64,000 bases of DNA from Hoeflea marina. GTDB taxonomy: Bacteria > Pseudomonadota > Alphaproteobacteria > Rhizobiales > Rhizobiaceae. The stretch is from positions 62,001 through 126,000 of the forward strand of contig NZ_QGTR01000005.1 in assembly GCF_003182275.1 (NCBI RefSeq), written 5' to 3'. The position numbers were made by a program, and so were the translations under genes. A model generated the notes under the pieces. It had not been told where the DNA came from, did not search any database, and saw only the letters and a program-made list of their open reading frames with translations. Below, piece by piece: positions 34,629 through 44,275 of the stretch (the first letter of the stretch is position 1; each line of letters starts with the position of its first letter).

Positions 34629-35924
34629 TTACACCGTATCGGTCGAGCGGATCCTGAGCCGCGTGATGCGGTTCTTCTCCCGTTTCATGACGATGAAGCG
34701 CTTGCCGTGAAAAGTGAAGGACTGCTTTTCCTCCGGAATGATCTGGCTCTCGTGGATCACCAGGCCGGCCACGGTGGTGGCCTCGTCGTCGGGCAGCGAC
34801 CATTCCAGCGCCCGGTTGAGGTCTCTGATCGAGACCTGGCCGTCGACCACGACGGAGCCGTCAGCCTCCTGGCGCAGGCCCTGGACATCGATGTCGTGCT
34901 CGTCGGCTATGTCGCCGACGATCTCCTCGAGGATGTCCTCGAGCGTCACCAGGCCCTCCACCTCGCCGTATTCGTCGACCACGATGGCGATGTGGGCCTT
35001 GCGCCGCAGGAAGGCGTTGAGCTGGTCGGGCACGCTCGTGGTATCGGGCACGAACCATGGCTTCTGCGACAGTTTGACGATGTCGATGCGCGAGCGGTCG
35101 TTCCCCAACTCGGACAGCGACCGCAGCAGGTCCTTGGCATGGATGATGCCGATGATGTTGTCGGTGGTGCCGCGCCAGATCGGGATGCGTGTGTAGGGGC
35201 TGTCGAGCACGGCCCGGACATTGGCGTCGGGCGTCTCGTCGGCGTTGAGCATCCGCATCGCGGTGCGGTGGATCATCACATCCGACACTTCGAGTTCGCT
35301 GAGATCGAGCACCCCGCCGAGGCGATCGCGGTCGGCCTTGATCACCGACCCCTCCCGGTGCAGCAGATCGACCGCGCCACGGATTTCCTCATGCGCAGGC
35401 AGCAGAGATGTCTCCGCCGACAGGTGCACGCCCACCAGCGAGAGGATGAAGCGGACGATGACGTTGACGAGGCCCGCCAGCGGTCCGACCACGATGACGA
35501 ACAGATTGACCACCGGCGCGACGAACATCGCGAAGCGGTCGGGCGCCGCGATCGCCCAGCTCTTCGGCAGGACTTCGGCGAAGATCACCAAGAGCACGGT
35601 CATCGCGATGGTCGCATAGATCACGCCGGTGTCGCCGAAAAGCTTCAGGAGCAGGCTGGTGGCCAGCGCCGAGGACAGGATGTTGACGAGATTGTTGCCG
35701 ATCAGCAGAGCGCCGATCAGGCGGTCGCGGCGGGAGATCAGCCGGTTGACGATGCCGGCCCGCATCTCGCCGTTGATTTCCAGCGAGTGCATCCGGGCCC
35801 GCGACGCGGCGGTCAGCGCCGTCTCCGACCCGGAGAAAAATCCGGACAGGCCGATCAGGGCCAGGATGATGATGATCGTCACCCAATTTTCCAGGATGAC
35901 CGTGGTGACGTTCGCAAATGTCAT
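34629..35924 (-). CDS. HlyC/CorC-family transporter-like protein (DUF21 + CBS pair)
   Basis: A 431-residue membrane protein with a DUF21/CNNM domain (about 1-200; [19 protein letters not shown] is the family motif), two CBS domains (about 210-330; [24 protein letters not shown], given here in parts: [24 protein letters not shown]) and a C-terminal CorC_HlyC domain. Family members are linked to Mg2+/Co2+ efflux or resistance. The start overlaps the aroB stop by 4 nt (ATGA), so it sits in the aroK-aroB operon, as in other Rhizobiales. Confidence 0.92.
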   Translation of the reverse strand: MTFANVTTVILENWVTIIIILALIGLSGFFSGSETALTAASRARMHSLEINGEMRAGIVNRLISRRDRLIGALLIGNNLVNILSSALATSLLLKLFGDTGVIYATIAMTVLLVIFAEVLPKSWAIAAPDRFAMFVAPVVNLFVIVVGPLAGLVNVIVRFILSLVGVHLSAETSLLPAHEEIRGAVDLLHREGSVIKADRDRLGGVLDLSELEVSDVMIHRTAMRMLNADETPDANVRAVLDSPYTRIPIWRGTTDNIIGIIHAKDLLRSLSELGNDRSRIDIVKLSQKPWFVPDTTSVPDQLNAFLRRKAHIAIVVDEYGEVEGLVTLEDILEEIVGDIADEHDIDVQGLRQEADGSVVVDGQVSIRDLNRALEWSLPDDEATTVAGLVIHESQIIPEEKQSFTFHGKRFIVMKREKNRITRLRIRSTDTV

Positions 35925-37036
35925 GATGCGCGTTTTTCCTCGAGGAACCGGAAGACTTCACTGGGAGGAACATCGTCGGCGATGAAGGACGCGCCGATTC
36001 CCCGCGTCAGGATGAAGGTCAGGGCGCCGCGTTGGACCTTCTTGTCCTGGCCGATATGGTCCATCAGCATATCGGTGGTGGGCAGGCCGCCTTCAATATC
36101 GGAGAGTCTGGTGGGAAGTCCCACCGCCCTGAGGTGCCTGGACACGCGATGTGCATCGTCGGGACTGGCAAGATTCATGCGGGCGGAGAATTCATAAGCC
36201 AGCACCATGCCGATGGCGACACCCTCGCCATGCACCAGCCGGCGGCTGTCGTAGCCCGTCGCCGCCTCCAGCGCATGACCGAATGTATGGCCGAGATTGA
36301 GCAGCGCCCGGGCACCGGATTCGCGCTCGTCGGCGATCACGACATCCGCCTTTGCCTGGCAGCTGATGGCGATGGCCTGCGCCCGTTCGGGCCCGCCGGC
36401 GAAAACCGCCTGCCAGTTGCGTTCCAGCCACTCGAAGAAGTCCGGCTTGTCGATCAGTCCGTACTTCGCCATTTCGGCGTAGCCGGCACGGAACTCCCGT
36501 TTCGACAGCGTATCGAGCACATCCGTGTCTGCCAGCACCAGGTCGGGCTGGTGGAAGACGCCGATCAGGTTCTTGCCGTGGGCGGTGTTGATGCCGGTCT
36601 TGCCGCCCACCGAGGAATCCACCTGCGCCAGCAGACTGGTGGGGACCTGGATGAAGCGCATGCCGCGACGGACGATGCCGGCGGCAAAGCCGCTGAGGTC
36701 GCCGATGACCCCGCCACCGAGCGCCACCACGGCGTCGCCCCGCTCGAGCCGGGACTCGAGGATGTGGTCGCAGACCCGGATCAACTCCTCGAACCGCTTG
36801 GTCTTCTCGCCGGCCGGCAGCACCAGTGGCGAGGCGTCGATGCCGGCCTCGCCGAGGCTCGCCAGGAGCGGCTGCAGATGCAGACCGGCGACGGTCTCGT
36901 CGGTGACCACGGCGACGCGCAGGCCCTTGCGCCGGGCGGCGATCTCCGCGCCGGCGCGCGCGATAAGCCCGGCGCCGATGACGATGTCATAGGCCCGGCC
37001 TTCCAGGGGCACCTTCACGATCTGTGGGTGGCTCAT
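35921..37036 (-). CDS. aroB: 3-dehydroquinate synthase
   Basis: A 371-residue NAD- and metal-dependent enzyme, second step of the shikimate pathway. [33 protein letters not shown] and [12 protein letters not shown], with the metal ligands Glu (GYAEMAKYG region), His and His, are all visible. The start at 37036 overlaps the aroK stop by 4 nt (ATGA); the longer frame is a shadow of aroK. It forms an operon aroK-aroB-hlyC/corC. Confidence 0.97.
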   Translation of the reverse strand: MSHPQIVKVPLEGRAYDIVIGAGLIARAGAEIAARRKGLRVAVVTDETVAGLHLQPLLASLGEAGIDASPLVLPAGEKTKRFEELIRVCDHILESRLERGDAVVALGGGVIGDLSGFAAGIVRRGMRFIQVPTSLLAQVDSSVGGKTGINTAHGKNLIGVFHQPDLVLADTDVLDTLSKREFRAGYAEMAKYGLIDKPDFFEWLERNWQAVFAGGPERAQAIAISCQAKADVVIADERESGARALLNLGHTFGHALEAATGYDSRRLVHGEGVAIGMVLAYEFSARMNLASPDDAHRVSRHLRAVGLPTRLSDIEGGLPTTDMLMDHIGQDKKVQRGALTFILTRGIGASFIADDVPPSEVFRFLEEKRAS

Positions 37037-37641
37037 GCCAGCTTTTCCTGTTCCTGGGCCTTTGTCGCGCGCGCATGCGCTGCGAGGCTGGCGATCACCT
37101 CGGCCGCGATCGCCTCCTTGGGCACGTCGCGCGACTGAACGGTCAGATCGGCGGCCGCGTAGATGGGATAGCGGATATCGAGCAGCTTCGACAGGGTGGC
37201 CCGGGGATTTTCGGTTTTCAGCAGCGGCCGGCTGTCGCGCTTGGACACCCGCTCCCACAGCACGTCGAGATCCGCCTTGAGCCACACCGAAAAGCCGCTG
37301 CGCAACACCAGGGCGCGCGTCTCCTCGTTGATGAAGGCGCCGCCGCCTGTCGACAGCACCCGCGGGCCAGTCTTAAGGAGTCGCTTGATGACCCGGGCTT
37401 CGAGCGCCCGGAACTCCGGCTCGCCATAGGCCTGGAACAGTTCAGGCACGCTCATGCGCGAGACCCGTTCGATTTCATGGTCCGAATCGACAAATGGGAT
37501 ATTGAGGCCCTGGGCGACCAGCCGGCCGACCGCCGATTTGCCGGCTCCCATCAGTCCGACAAACACCAGATTGCGGCGCCCCAGCAAGCGGCGCGCAGTT
37601 TCGATGTCGCCCGGTGGCGTGCTGTCGTCTGTGCCTGTCAC
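37033..37641 (-). CDS. aroK: shikimate kinase
   Basis: A 202-residue kinase that phosphorylates shikimate. It has the P-loop GLMGAGKS, the substrate-binding FVDSDHEIE and STGGGAFI motifs, and the Arg of the lid region (SKRDSRPLL). It is the first gene of the aroK-aroB operon. A -35/-10 pair TTGACG-N17-AATAGG lies 84 nt upstream. Its length is slightly above the E. coli AroK because of a longer N terminus, as usual in Rhizobiales. Confidence 0.96.
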   Translation of the reverse strand: MTGTDDSTPPGDIETARRLLGRRNLVFVGLMGAGKSAVGRLVAQGLNIPFVDSDHEIERVSRMSVPELFQAYGEPEFRALEARVIKRLLKTGPRVLSTGGGAFINEETRALVLRSGFSVWLKADLDVLWERVSKRDSRPLLKTENPRATLSKLLDIRYPIYAAADLTVQSRDVPKEAIAAEVIASLAAHARATKAQEQEKLA

Positions 37642-37724
37642 ACCAGGGTCTCCCGCCCCTCGTCTTCGCCGCCGAACCCCTGCCGCCGAGGGCGACCGCC
37701 GGGGTCCCGGCCATCTGGCCTATC

Positions 37725-37753
37725 CCTATTGAGGAATGTCGTCCTGACGTCAA
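37725..37753 (-). promoter_or_regulatory. candidate aroK promoter
   Basis: On the minus strand TTGACG (37753-37748), a 17-nt spacer and AATAGG (37730-37725). The -35 is identical to that of rpmB; the -10 is weaker. It is correctly placed upstream of aroK. Confidence 0.5.
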
Positions 37754-37811
37754 GCGCGGCCTGCGGGGCCGGCCGGGATCGGGTCCGGTCTGCCCGTTCC
37801 CATGCGGAGCC

Positions 37812-37840
37812 TTGAACTGATGGCCAACCTGCCGCATAAC
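37812..37840 (+). promoter_or_regulatory. candidate promoter for small membrane gene and xerD
   Basis: TTGAAC (37812-37817), a 17-nt spacer and CATAAC (37835-37840) lie 26 nt before the ATG of the 47-residue gene at 37867. Confidence 0.4.
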
Positions 37841-37866
37841 GCGCCCATGACATGCCAGGAGACGCC

Positions 37867-38010
37867 ATGCCCTCCCTGTTCCGGTTTCTAGTTCTGTGCG
37901 CCCTGCTGGCCGGGATCGTCTATGGCGTCATGTTTGCGCTGGTTCTCTACGTGCAGCCGACGGAACGCGACATCACCATCCGGATCCCGACCGAGAAACT
38001 CAATCCCTGA
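37867..38010 (+). CDS. conserved small membrane protein, 47 residues
   Basis: ATG 37867 to TGA 38008-38010 encodes a protein starting MPSLFRFLVLCALLAG, one membrane helix (about 5-28), then a short periplasmic-side tail TERDITIRIPTEKLNP. AGGAGACGCC upstream supplies a ribosome site. I recall small proteins of this pattern (basic start, one helix, TIRIP at the end) between aroK and xerD in Rhizobiales, often mislabelled histidine kinase; nothing in it supports a kinase. It is divergent from aroK and 42 nt ahead of xerD, with which it is probably co-transcribed. The function is unknown. Confidence 0.72.
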   Translation: MPSLFRFLVLCALLAGIVYGVMFALVLYVQPTERDITIRIPTEKLNP

Positions 38011-38052
38011 ACCCGGGCCGGACCATCAGGCCGGGCCTTGCGAGGCAATCGA

Positions 38053-39030
38053 ATGCGCGATCTGAGCGCCGCCCATGCCGAAGCGTTTCTCGAGATGATG
38101 AGCGCCGAGCGCGGCGCCGCCGCCAACACGCTGGAGGCCTACCGCCGCGACCTTGACGAGGCCGCACGCTTTCTGGCCGCCGCCGGATCGTCCCTGACCC
38201 AGGCGGCTTCGGAACAGATCCGCGACCTCATCGCCGATCTCGCCGACCGCGGCTTTGCCGCCACCACGCAGGCGCGGCATCTTTCGGCGCTGCGCCAGTT
38301 CTACAGGTTTCTGCACGCCGAAGGCATTCGCGCGGATGATCCAACCGGCGTCATCGAGTCACCGCGCAAGGCCCGGTCGTTGCCGAAGATCCTCAGCGTC
38401 GAGGAGGTCTCGCGGCTGATCGCGCGGGCTGAGGCCGATGTCGGCGAGGCGGCGGACGCGGCGGAAGCGTTGCAGCGGATCCGCTTCCGGGCGCTGTTCG
38501 AGCTTCTCTATGCGACCGGCATGCGCGTGAGCGAACTGGTCGGACTGCCGGCGCGCGTCATGGCCGAGGGAGGCCGGTTTCTCATCGTCCGCGGCAAGGG
38601 CAACAAGGAGCGCCTGGTGCCGCTGTCGCGCCCGGCCCGCGCCGCCGTCGAGCAATGGATCGAGGCACGTGACCGCGCCGCCGCCGATGCCGCCGGGGAA
38701 GCCGAATGGCTGTTTCCCGCCGGTTCCAGCTCCGGCCACCTCGCCCGTCAGGTTTTTGCCCGCGACCTCAAGGACGTCGCCGCCCGGGCGGGGATAGCCG
38801 TCGCAAGGGTCTCGCCGCATGTGCTCCGCCATGCATTCGCCAGCCATTTGCTGGCCAACGGCGCCGACCTTCGGGCGGTGCAGGAATTGCTCGGCCATGC
38901 CGACATTTCCACCACCCAGATCTACACTCATGTGCTTGACGAACGCCTCAAGCAACTGGTCAACGAGCATCACCCCCTTGCAAAAACCACAAAGACTCGC
39001 GATGTAGCGCCCACCAGCCCGGACAAGTAA
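38053..39030 (+). CDS. xerD: site-specific tyrosine recombinase XerD
   Basis: A 325-residue recombinase that with XerC resolves chromosome dimers at dif. The SAM-like N-terminal domain (about 1-95) precedes the catalytic domain with Arg ([12 protein letters not shown]), Lys ([11 protein letters not shown]), His-x-x-Arg ([10 protein letters not shown]), the second His ([13 protein letters not shown]) and the nucleophile Tyr in that last motif. All six catalytic residues are present. ATG 38053 has GAGG 8 nt upstream. Being in the core context (aroK-xerD-accA), this is the housekeeping recombinase, not a phage integrase. Confidence 0.94.
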   Translation: MRDLSAAHAEAFLEMMSAERGAAANTLEAYRRDLDEAARFLAAAGSSLTQAASEQIRDLIADLADRGFAATTQARHLSALRQFYRFLHAEGIRADDPTGVIESPRKARSLPKILSVEEVSRLIARAEADVGEAADAAEALQRIRFRALFELLYATGMRVSELVGLPARVMAEGGRFLIVRGKGNKERLVPLSRPARAAVEQWIEARDRAAADAAGEAEWLFPAGSSSGHLARQVFARDLKDVAARAGIAVARVSPHVLRHAFASHLLANGADLRAVQELLGHADISTTQIYTHVLDERLKQLVNEHHPLAKTTKTRDVAPTSPDK

Positions 39031-39107
39031 AGGGTGACAGGGTCCCGAAACTGCGATTGACTGTGGTCAGACACATTTCAGGCGACCGGCCACAACAGAA
39101 AAGACCG

Positions 39108-40064
39108 ATGCACAATTATCTCGATTTTGAAAAACCCATCTCGGACCTCGAAGGCAAGATCCTCGAACTGCGCAAGCTCGCCGCCGAAGATGAGAGCGTT
39201 GACACGGCCGACGAGGTCTCCCGCCTGGAGGCACGCGCCCGCGACGCCACGGCGGACATCTATTCGCGCCTCAATCCCTGGCAGAAGACCCAGGTAGCCC
39301 GGCATCCGGCGCGGCCGCATTTCCGCGACTATGCGGCCGGCCTGTTCACCGAATTCACGCCGCTGGCCGGAGACCGCAAATTCGGCGAGGACGCCGCCAT
39401 CCAGGCCGGGTTCGCCCGCTTTCGCGGCAAGCCGATTGCCGTCATCGGCCAGGAAAAGGGCAATGACACCAAATCCCGCATCCGGCACAATTTCGGCTCC
39501 GCCCGCCCCGAGGGCTACCGCAAGGCGATCCGCATCATGGAGATGGCCAACCGCTTCGGGCTGCCGGTGGTTACGCTCGTCGACACCGCGGGCGCCTATC
39601 CCGGCGTCGGCGCCGAGGAGCGCGGCCAGTCGGAGGCCATCGCACGCTCCACCGAGATGTGTCTCAATCTGAAGGTGCCGCTGGTCTCGGTGATCATCGG
39701 CGAAGGCGGCTCCGGTGGCGCCATCGCCATTGCCACCGGCAACCGCGTCTACATGCTCGAACATGCGGTCTACAGCGTGATCTCGCCCGAGGGCGCCGCA
39801 TCCATCCTGTGGCGCGATTCCACCAGGGCCAAGGACGCCGCCACCGCGATGAAGATCACGGCGGAAGACCTGAACGATCTCGGCATCATCGACGGCATCA
39901 TCAAGGAACCGGTCGGCGGCGCCCATCGCGACGCCGAGGCGGTCATCGCCCGCACCGGCGACACCATATTCGCCGCGCTGGAATCGCTCGGTCAGAAGAG
40001 CGGCGACGAACTCCGCGCCCATCGCCGGGCGAAGTTCCTGCAGATCGGTCGCCAGATCGGCTGA
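39108..40064 (+). CDS. accA: acetyl-CoA carboxylase carboxyltransferase subunit alpha
   Basis: A 318-residue subunit that, with AccD, transfers the carboxyl group from biotin to acetyl-CoA in fatty-acid synthesis. It starts [11 protein letters not shown] and shows [38 protein letters not shown] and the tail motif of AccA. The start at 39108 is used rather than the GTG/ATG further upstream, as it gives the normal length. A gap of 77 nt separates it from xerD; no terminator is visible between them. Confidence 0.97.
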   Translation: MHNYLDFEKPISDLEGKILELRKLAAEDESVDTADEVSRLEARARDATADIYSRLNPWQKTQVARHPARPHFRDYAAGLFTEFTPLAGDRKFGEDAAIQAGFARFRGKPIAVIGQEKGNDTKSRIRHNFGSARPEGYRKAIRIMEMANRFGLPVVTLVDTAGAYPGVGAEERGQSEAIARSTEMCLNLKVPLVSVIIGEGGSGGAIAIATGNRVYMLEHAVYSVISPEGAASILWRDSTRAKDAATAMKITAEDLNDLGIIDGIIKEPVGGAHRDAEAVIARTGDTIFAALESLGQKSGDELRAHRRAKFLQIGRQIG

Positions 40065-40226
40065 CGGCGGCCGCCGCATTGGCGCCACATTCAGACTCTT
40101 TTGTGCGCCCGGTGGCGGAGCTTGCGCCGTGGGTAAGGATTCGTGAACCCTGATCACCTTTAATTCGTCCTGCAGACTGGACTTCGCCCTCGGGTGTTCG
40201 TCGCCGGTCGTGGATTCAGAGGCACC

Positions 40227-41471
40227 ATGACACCATTGCGCTCATTGTTGATTGTACCGGTTGTGCTGTTCGGCCTCAGCGGCTGCCAGGACGCGCTCGA
40301 ATCGGTCGGCGACAAGGTCGAGCACCCGCTCCCGGCCAAGCTTGTCAACAAGATGAAGGCCAATGACATGAGCACCCGCTCGCCGATCATGATGCGCATC
40401 TTCAAGGAAGAGGGCGTGCTCGAGGTCTGGAAGCAGAAGGGCAATGGCCGCTACGACCGCGTCGCCGAGTACCAGATCTGCAAATGGTCCGGCAAGCTGG
40501 GACCCAAGATCAAGGAGGGCGACCGGCAGGCGCCGGAGGGCTACTACCGGATCTACCCCTCGCAGATGAATCCGAAGTCGAACTACTATCTCTCCTTCAA
40601 CATCGGCTATCCCAACAGCTACGACCGGTCCTACGGCCGCACCGGCTCCAACCTGATGGTGCACGGCGCCTGCTCCTCTGCGGGCTGCTACTCGATGACC
40701 GATGAGCAGGTGCTGGAGATCTACGCCTTCGCCCGCGACGCCTTCCGCGGCGGCCAGGAATACTTCCTTGTAGAGGCGCTGCCGTTCCGGATGACGCCGG
40801 AAAACATGGCGCGCCACCGCAACGACGAGAACTACGAGTTCTGGAAGATGCTCAAGACCGGCTATGACCAGTTCGAGCTGACCAAACGGCCGCCGAAGGT
40901 CGATGTCTGCGACCAGCGCTACGTCTTCAACCAGCAGACCGAATCGCCCGACGCCAAGTTCGCGGCTTCCAGCGCCTGTCCGCCGATGTCGACGCCGCCA
41001 TCGCTGGCCATGGCCTATCAGGCCTATGAAACCAGCTGGAACGCGCAGTTTCTCAAGGCCGTGGAAAAGGTCGACAAGGAAGAGGCCAAGCGCCTGGCCG
41101 CGGCTGAAGCGAAGGCGAAGGCCGAAGAGAAGCGTGCCGAGGCCGAGGCTGCCCGCGTCGCCCGCGCCGAGGCCGCCGCCGCGTCGCCCTCGCCGATCGC
41201 CAGCCTGTTCGCGCTTCCCGGACAATCAAATGCTGCCGCGGCGACCGCTGCCGCAGATCCGGGACAGCTGCAGGAGTCGGCACCCTCGGCGGTCTCCGCG
41301 AATGCCGCCGTGTCGGCAGATGCCCCCGTGCCGGCAGTGTCCGATATTCCCGTCCCCGTCGCCAATCCGCTCGAGCAGGCCGATGCAGCCGTGGCGGTGG
41401 CGTCACCCGCGCCTGCGCAGGCCCCGCCACCGCAGGGCATGAAGCCGTTCTGGAAGCTCTGGAGCAAGTAG
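40227..41471 (+). CDS. L,D-transpeptidase (YkuD) family lipoprotein
   Basis: A 414-residue lipoprotein: signal helix SLLIVPVVLFG and lipobox LSGC put Cys at about 20. The catalytic domain carries the HGACSSAGCYSMTD motif, the His and Cys of murein L,D-transpeptidases (YafK-like). After about residue 285 an Ala/Lys/Glu-rich coiled coil and a low-complexity Ala/Pro/Val tail follow. It probably cross-links peptidoglycan or trims linked proteins. ATG 40227 gives a proper lipoprotein signal; the longer GTG start at 40194 does not. It overlaps the next gene by 1 nt (TAGTG). Confidence 0.9.
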   Translation: MTPLRSLLIVPVVLFGLSGCQDALESVGDKVEHPLPAKLVNKMKANDMSTRSPIMMRIFKEEGVLEVWKQKGNGRYDRVAEYQICKWSGKLGPKIKEGDRQAPEGYYRIYPSQMNPKSNYYLSFNIGYPNSYDRSYGRTGSNLMVHGACSSAGCYSMTDEQVLEIYAFARDAFRGGQEYFLVEALPFRMTPENMARHRNDENYEFWKMLKTGYDQFELTKRPPKVDVCDQRYVFNQQTESPDAKFAASSACPPMSTPPSLAMAYQAYETSWNAQFLKAVEKVDKEEAKRLAAAEAKAKAEEKRAEAEAARVARAEAAAASPSPIASLFALPGQSNAAAATAAADPGQLQESAPSAVSANAAVSADAPVPAVSDIPVPVANPLEQADAAVAVASPAPAQAPPPQGMKPFWKLWSK

Positions 41472-41713
41472 TGGAGCAGCCCGCGGCGACCGAGACGATC
41501 GACCTGCGCGGGCTCAAATGTCCGCTGCCGGTGTTGAGGACCCGCCGGCATCTGCGCGACCTGGCCGCAGGCAGCCTGTTGCGGATCGAGACCACCGACC
41601 CGCTCTCGGTCATCGACATTCCGCACCTCTGCCGCGAGGACGGCCACAGGCTGGTGTCCTCCGCGCCACTCGAAGGCGGCCACAGCTTCCTGATCGAGAA
41701 GGCCTGGGAATAG
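41471..41713 (+). CDS. TusA-family sulfurtransferase
   Basis: An 80-residue SirA/TusA-fold protein. DLRGLKCPLPVL contains the Cys of the CPxP motif that carries persulfide in sulfur relay systems (2-thiouridine, molybdenum cofactor). The GTG start at 41471 overlaps the L,D-transpeptidase stop by one base. It is convergent with the CobW-type GTPase gene (9-nt gap). Which sulfur relay it joins is unknown. Confidence 0.9.
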   Translation: MEQPAATETIDLRGLKCPLPVLRTRRHLRDLAAGSLLRIETTDPLSVIDIPHLCREDGHRLVSSAPLEGGHSFLIEKAWE

Positions 41714-41722
41714 GGTTTGAGA

Positions 41723-42880
41723 TCAGCGCCGCCGCGGCGAGCCGCCGGGTATCGCCAGGGGATTGTCCATCAGCGCGGCGCTGTCGGGCCGTCCGATATC
41801 GGGCTCGTCGCTGAAGGCGGCAAACAGCTCGGACACAAACCCCGCAGGCATGTCGCGGGTGATCACCACAAGCCTGGTCTCGGGCCCTGCGCCGTCCGGC
41901 CAGCGGGCGAGCCGCACCGGTTCGGCCATCAGCGACTGCACGCAATGCACCACCACCGGGCGGGACGGATCGTCGCTCAGCTTGACGATTCCCTTCATGC
42001 GCAGCAGGTTCGGGCCGTGAGCCGAGCGCAGCAGGTCGAGGAACATGGAGAGCGCCATCTGCGAGATCGGCCGCGAAGTCACCAGGCTGTCTGACCTGAT
42101 CGAGGCGTCGTGGCGGTTGACCTCGTGGGCGTGCTGGTGGGAATGACCGGCGTGATCATGACCCTGATGGTGGCCGTGATCGTGCCCGCCGTCGTGATGC
42201 CCGTGCCCCGCGCCGAGCCAGCGGGCGACATCGAGGGACTTGCGCGCTGGATCGTAGGCGCCGAGGTCGAACAGGCTCCCGGGGGCGAGGTCGCCGTCGC
42301 CATCAAGAAGCTCTGCCTGCGGATTGAATATCCTTAGCCGGCTTCGGATTTCGCCCGACGCATCGCCGGAGACCATCTTGGTCAGCACCAGTCGGTCGGC
42401 GACCGCCACCTGCCGCCGGGCCTCCTCGTGCAGGTCCAGCGTCGACATGCCGTTGACCGCATCGACGACGGTGACGATGCCCTCCAGCCTGTAGGACTGC
42501 GCCAGCGCCGGGTTGCCCATGACCGCCTGCATCACCGGCACCGGATCGGCGAGCCCGGTAGTCTCGACGATCACCCGCGAAAACGGCCGCACCCGGCCTG
42601 TCTGCATCCGGTCCATCAGATCGGCCAGCGTATCGACCAGTTCACCGCGCACCGTGCAGCAGAGGCAGCCGTCCGACAGCTCTATGATGCCGTCGCCGGA
42701 CTGCTCGACCAGCAGGTGGTCGATCCCGACATCACCGAACTCGTTGATGATGACCGCGGCATCGGAGAGGAATGGCGTCCGGATGACGCGGTTGAGCAGC
42801 GTCGTCTTGCCGGCGCCGAGAAAGCCCGTGAGAATGCAGACCGGAATCTGCCGCGGCGCCGTCCAGGAGGGCTGGCTCAT
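41723..42880 (-). CDS. CobW/COG0523-family metal GTPase
   Basis: A 385-residue G3E GTPase: P-loop GFLGAGKTTLL, INEFGDVGIDH, the metal-site motif GCLCC, and TKMV in place of the usual NKxD. A long His-rich loop (about residues 235-265, repeated HGHH/HDH/HSH) is typical of zinc-handling members (ZnuA-independent chaperones, ZigA). It is likely a zinc or cobalt chaperone. Start 42880 is one base from the carboxypeptidase stop, so the two genes are co-transcribed; no Zur box was searched for. CobW proper is usually beside cobN, which is not here. Confidence 0.9.
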   Translation of the reverse strand: MSQPSWTAPRQIPVCILTGFLGAGKTTLLNRVIRTPFLSDAAVIINEFGDVGIDHLLVEQSGDGIIELSDGCLCCTVRGELVDTLADLMDRMQTGRVRPFSRVIVETTGLADPVPVMQAVMGNPALAQSYRLEGIVTVVDAVNGMSTLDLHEEARRQVAVADRLVLTKMVSGDASGEIRSRLRIFNPQAELLDGDGDLAPGSLFDLGAYDPARKSLDVARWLGAGHGHHDGGHDHGHHQGHDHAGHSHQHAHEVNRHDASIRSDSLVTSRPISQMALSMFLDLLRSAHGPNLLRMKGIVKLSDDPSRPVVVHCVQSLMAEPVRLARWPDGAGPETRLVVITRDMPAGFVSELFAAFSDEPDIGRPDSAALMDNPLAIPGGSPRRR

Positions 42881-42881
42881 G

Positions 42882-44099
42882 TCAGAGCGCCGGTCGCGGC
42901 AGCGGCTGCGGCGCCGAGATGTCGAGCCCGGCGGCGGCGGCCGGCGCGGCGAAAGCCGATTCGCTTGCCGTCGCCTCGGCGTCGGCAGCGACATTGCTGC
43001 CAGGCCCGTCGAGCGGCCGGGGGGTTGGAACGGGAATGCGCTTCACCCCGAGCACGTCCGCCATGCCGGGGCTGTAGGGAGCCGACACCAGGCGGGGCGG
43101 ATGGTCCATCGGCTGCAGGTAGGGCGACCGCGCCACCGCCTTGCCCTCCTCGCCTGTGCCTTCGCCCTTGGCTGCACTCTGCTTGGGCGGGCAGACCGTG
43201 GCGCTGACATCAGCCACATGGTCACGATCGGCGCCGTAGGGCGCGAGGCTGCTCAGCGTCACCGATCCGGATGCCGGCGCGGCAAAGGCCTGCTGCAGCA
43301 ACCGGGCCGATTCCTCTGCCCGGCCCGACAGGCTCGGGGCACCGAACACCACGGTGACCACGGTTTTGCCGTTGCGGGTGGCCGAGGAGACCTGGTTGAA
43401 GCCGGAGGCGCAGATATAGCCGGTCTTCATGCCGTCGGCGCCTTGGAAACGGCCGATCAGCGCGTTGAAGTTGGTGTAGGACTGCTTGCCGGTGGTGAAA
43501 CCCTCCAGGCTGAAATAGGAGGCGTATTCCGGAAATTCGCGCCGCAACGCCACGGCGAGCACCGCCATGTCATGCGCGGTGGTGTACTGTCCTTCGCCCG
43601 GCAAGCCATTCGGATTGATGAAATGCGACGAGGTCATGCCGATGCGCGCAGCCTCGGAATTCATCATGGCGACGAAGGTCTCCACCGACCCGCCAACCGC
43701 CTGGGCCACCGCGACCGCGATGTCGTTGGCGGATTTGACCATCAGGTACTTCAGCGCCGAATCGAGCGGGAACTGGGTCCCCGGCTTGAAGTACATCTTG
43801 CTCGCCGGCTCCTTGGCTGCCTGCTCGGTCATGGTCACCGGCGAATCCAGCGTCAGCCTGCCGGCCTTCAGCGCCCTGAACGTCACATAGGTCGTCATCA
43901 GCTTGGTGAGCGACGCGGGGTACCAGCGCTGGAAAGCCTGCTCATGCTCGATGACCCGGCCCGAGGCCAGGTCCACGGCGATCGTCGGACCCGCCCGGGC
44001 CGTCAGCGGGAGCGATGCGGCCAGCAGACCCGCCATCAGGGTGGTTGCTGCGGCGCGGCGGGTCGGAAACGGCGAAAGAAGGCGGATCTGGCGGTTCAC
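42882..44099 (-). CDS. D-alanyl-D-alanine carboxypeptidase (serine, penicillin-binding)
   Basis: A 405-residue low-molecular-weight PBP that trims the terminal D-Ala of peptidoglycan pentapeptides. Signal peptide with cleavage near TARAGP; catalytic motifs SLTK (S-x-x-K), SAN (S-x-N) and KTG are in order. A long Pro/Ala-rich tail follows the domain, unlike DacA with its amphipathic anchor. GTG 44099 (VNRQIRLLS) is chosen with AGGA upstream; the frame continues to 44180. It ends 1 nt before the CobW-type gene. Confidence 0.92.
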   Translation of the reverse strand: MNRQIRLLSPFPTRRAAATTLMAGLLAASLPLTARAGPTIAVDLASGRVIEHEQAFQRWYPASLTKLMTTYVTFRALKAGRLTLDSPVTMTEQAAKEPASKMYFKPGTQFPLDSALKYLMVKSANDIAVAVAQAVGGSVETFVAMMNSEAARIGMTSSHFINPNGLPGEGQYTTAHDMAVLAVALRREFPEYASYFSLEGFTTGKQSYTNFNALIGRFQGADGMKTGYICASGFNQVSSATRNGKTVVTVVFGAPSLSGRAEESARLLQQAFAAPASGSVTLSSLAPYGADRDHVADVSATVCPPKQSAAKGEGTGEEGKAVARSPYLQPMDHPPRLVSAPYSPGMADVLGVKRIPVPTPRPLDGPGSNVAADAEATASESAFAAPAAAAGLDISAPQPLPRPAL

Positions 44100-44275
44100 G
44101 GCGGATTCCTGGAATTGCTGGCTTGAGGGCGGGACCCGACCATATCCGGGAATTCCCGGAAGCCACCGCCCGCTTTTCACTCGTCATGCTGCCCTACTTA
44201 GCCTATATGGCAAGGAAAAGGCAAAAGGCCAATGATCTCGGGCCTGCCGCCCCATCCGGATGCAAGGACGACCGC

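Noticed and set aside
38053-39030. Tyrosine recombinase as evidence of a mobile element
   Set aside because: The gene is XerD in its usual core place between aroK and accA, with no attachment repeats or phage genes.
43011-44126. 537-codon plus-strand frame opposite the carboxypeptidase gene
   Set aside because: Shadow frame; the minus strand has S-x-x-K, S-x-N and KTG in the right order.
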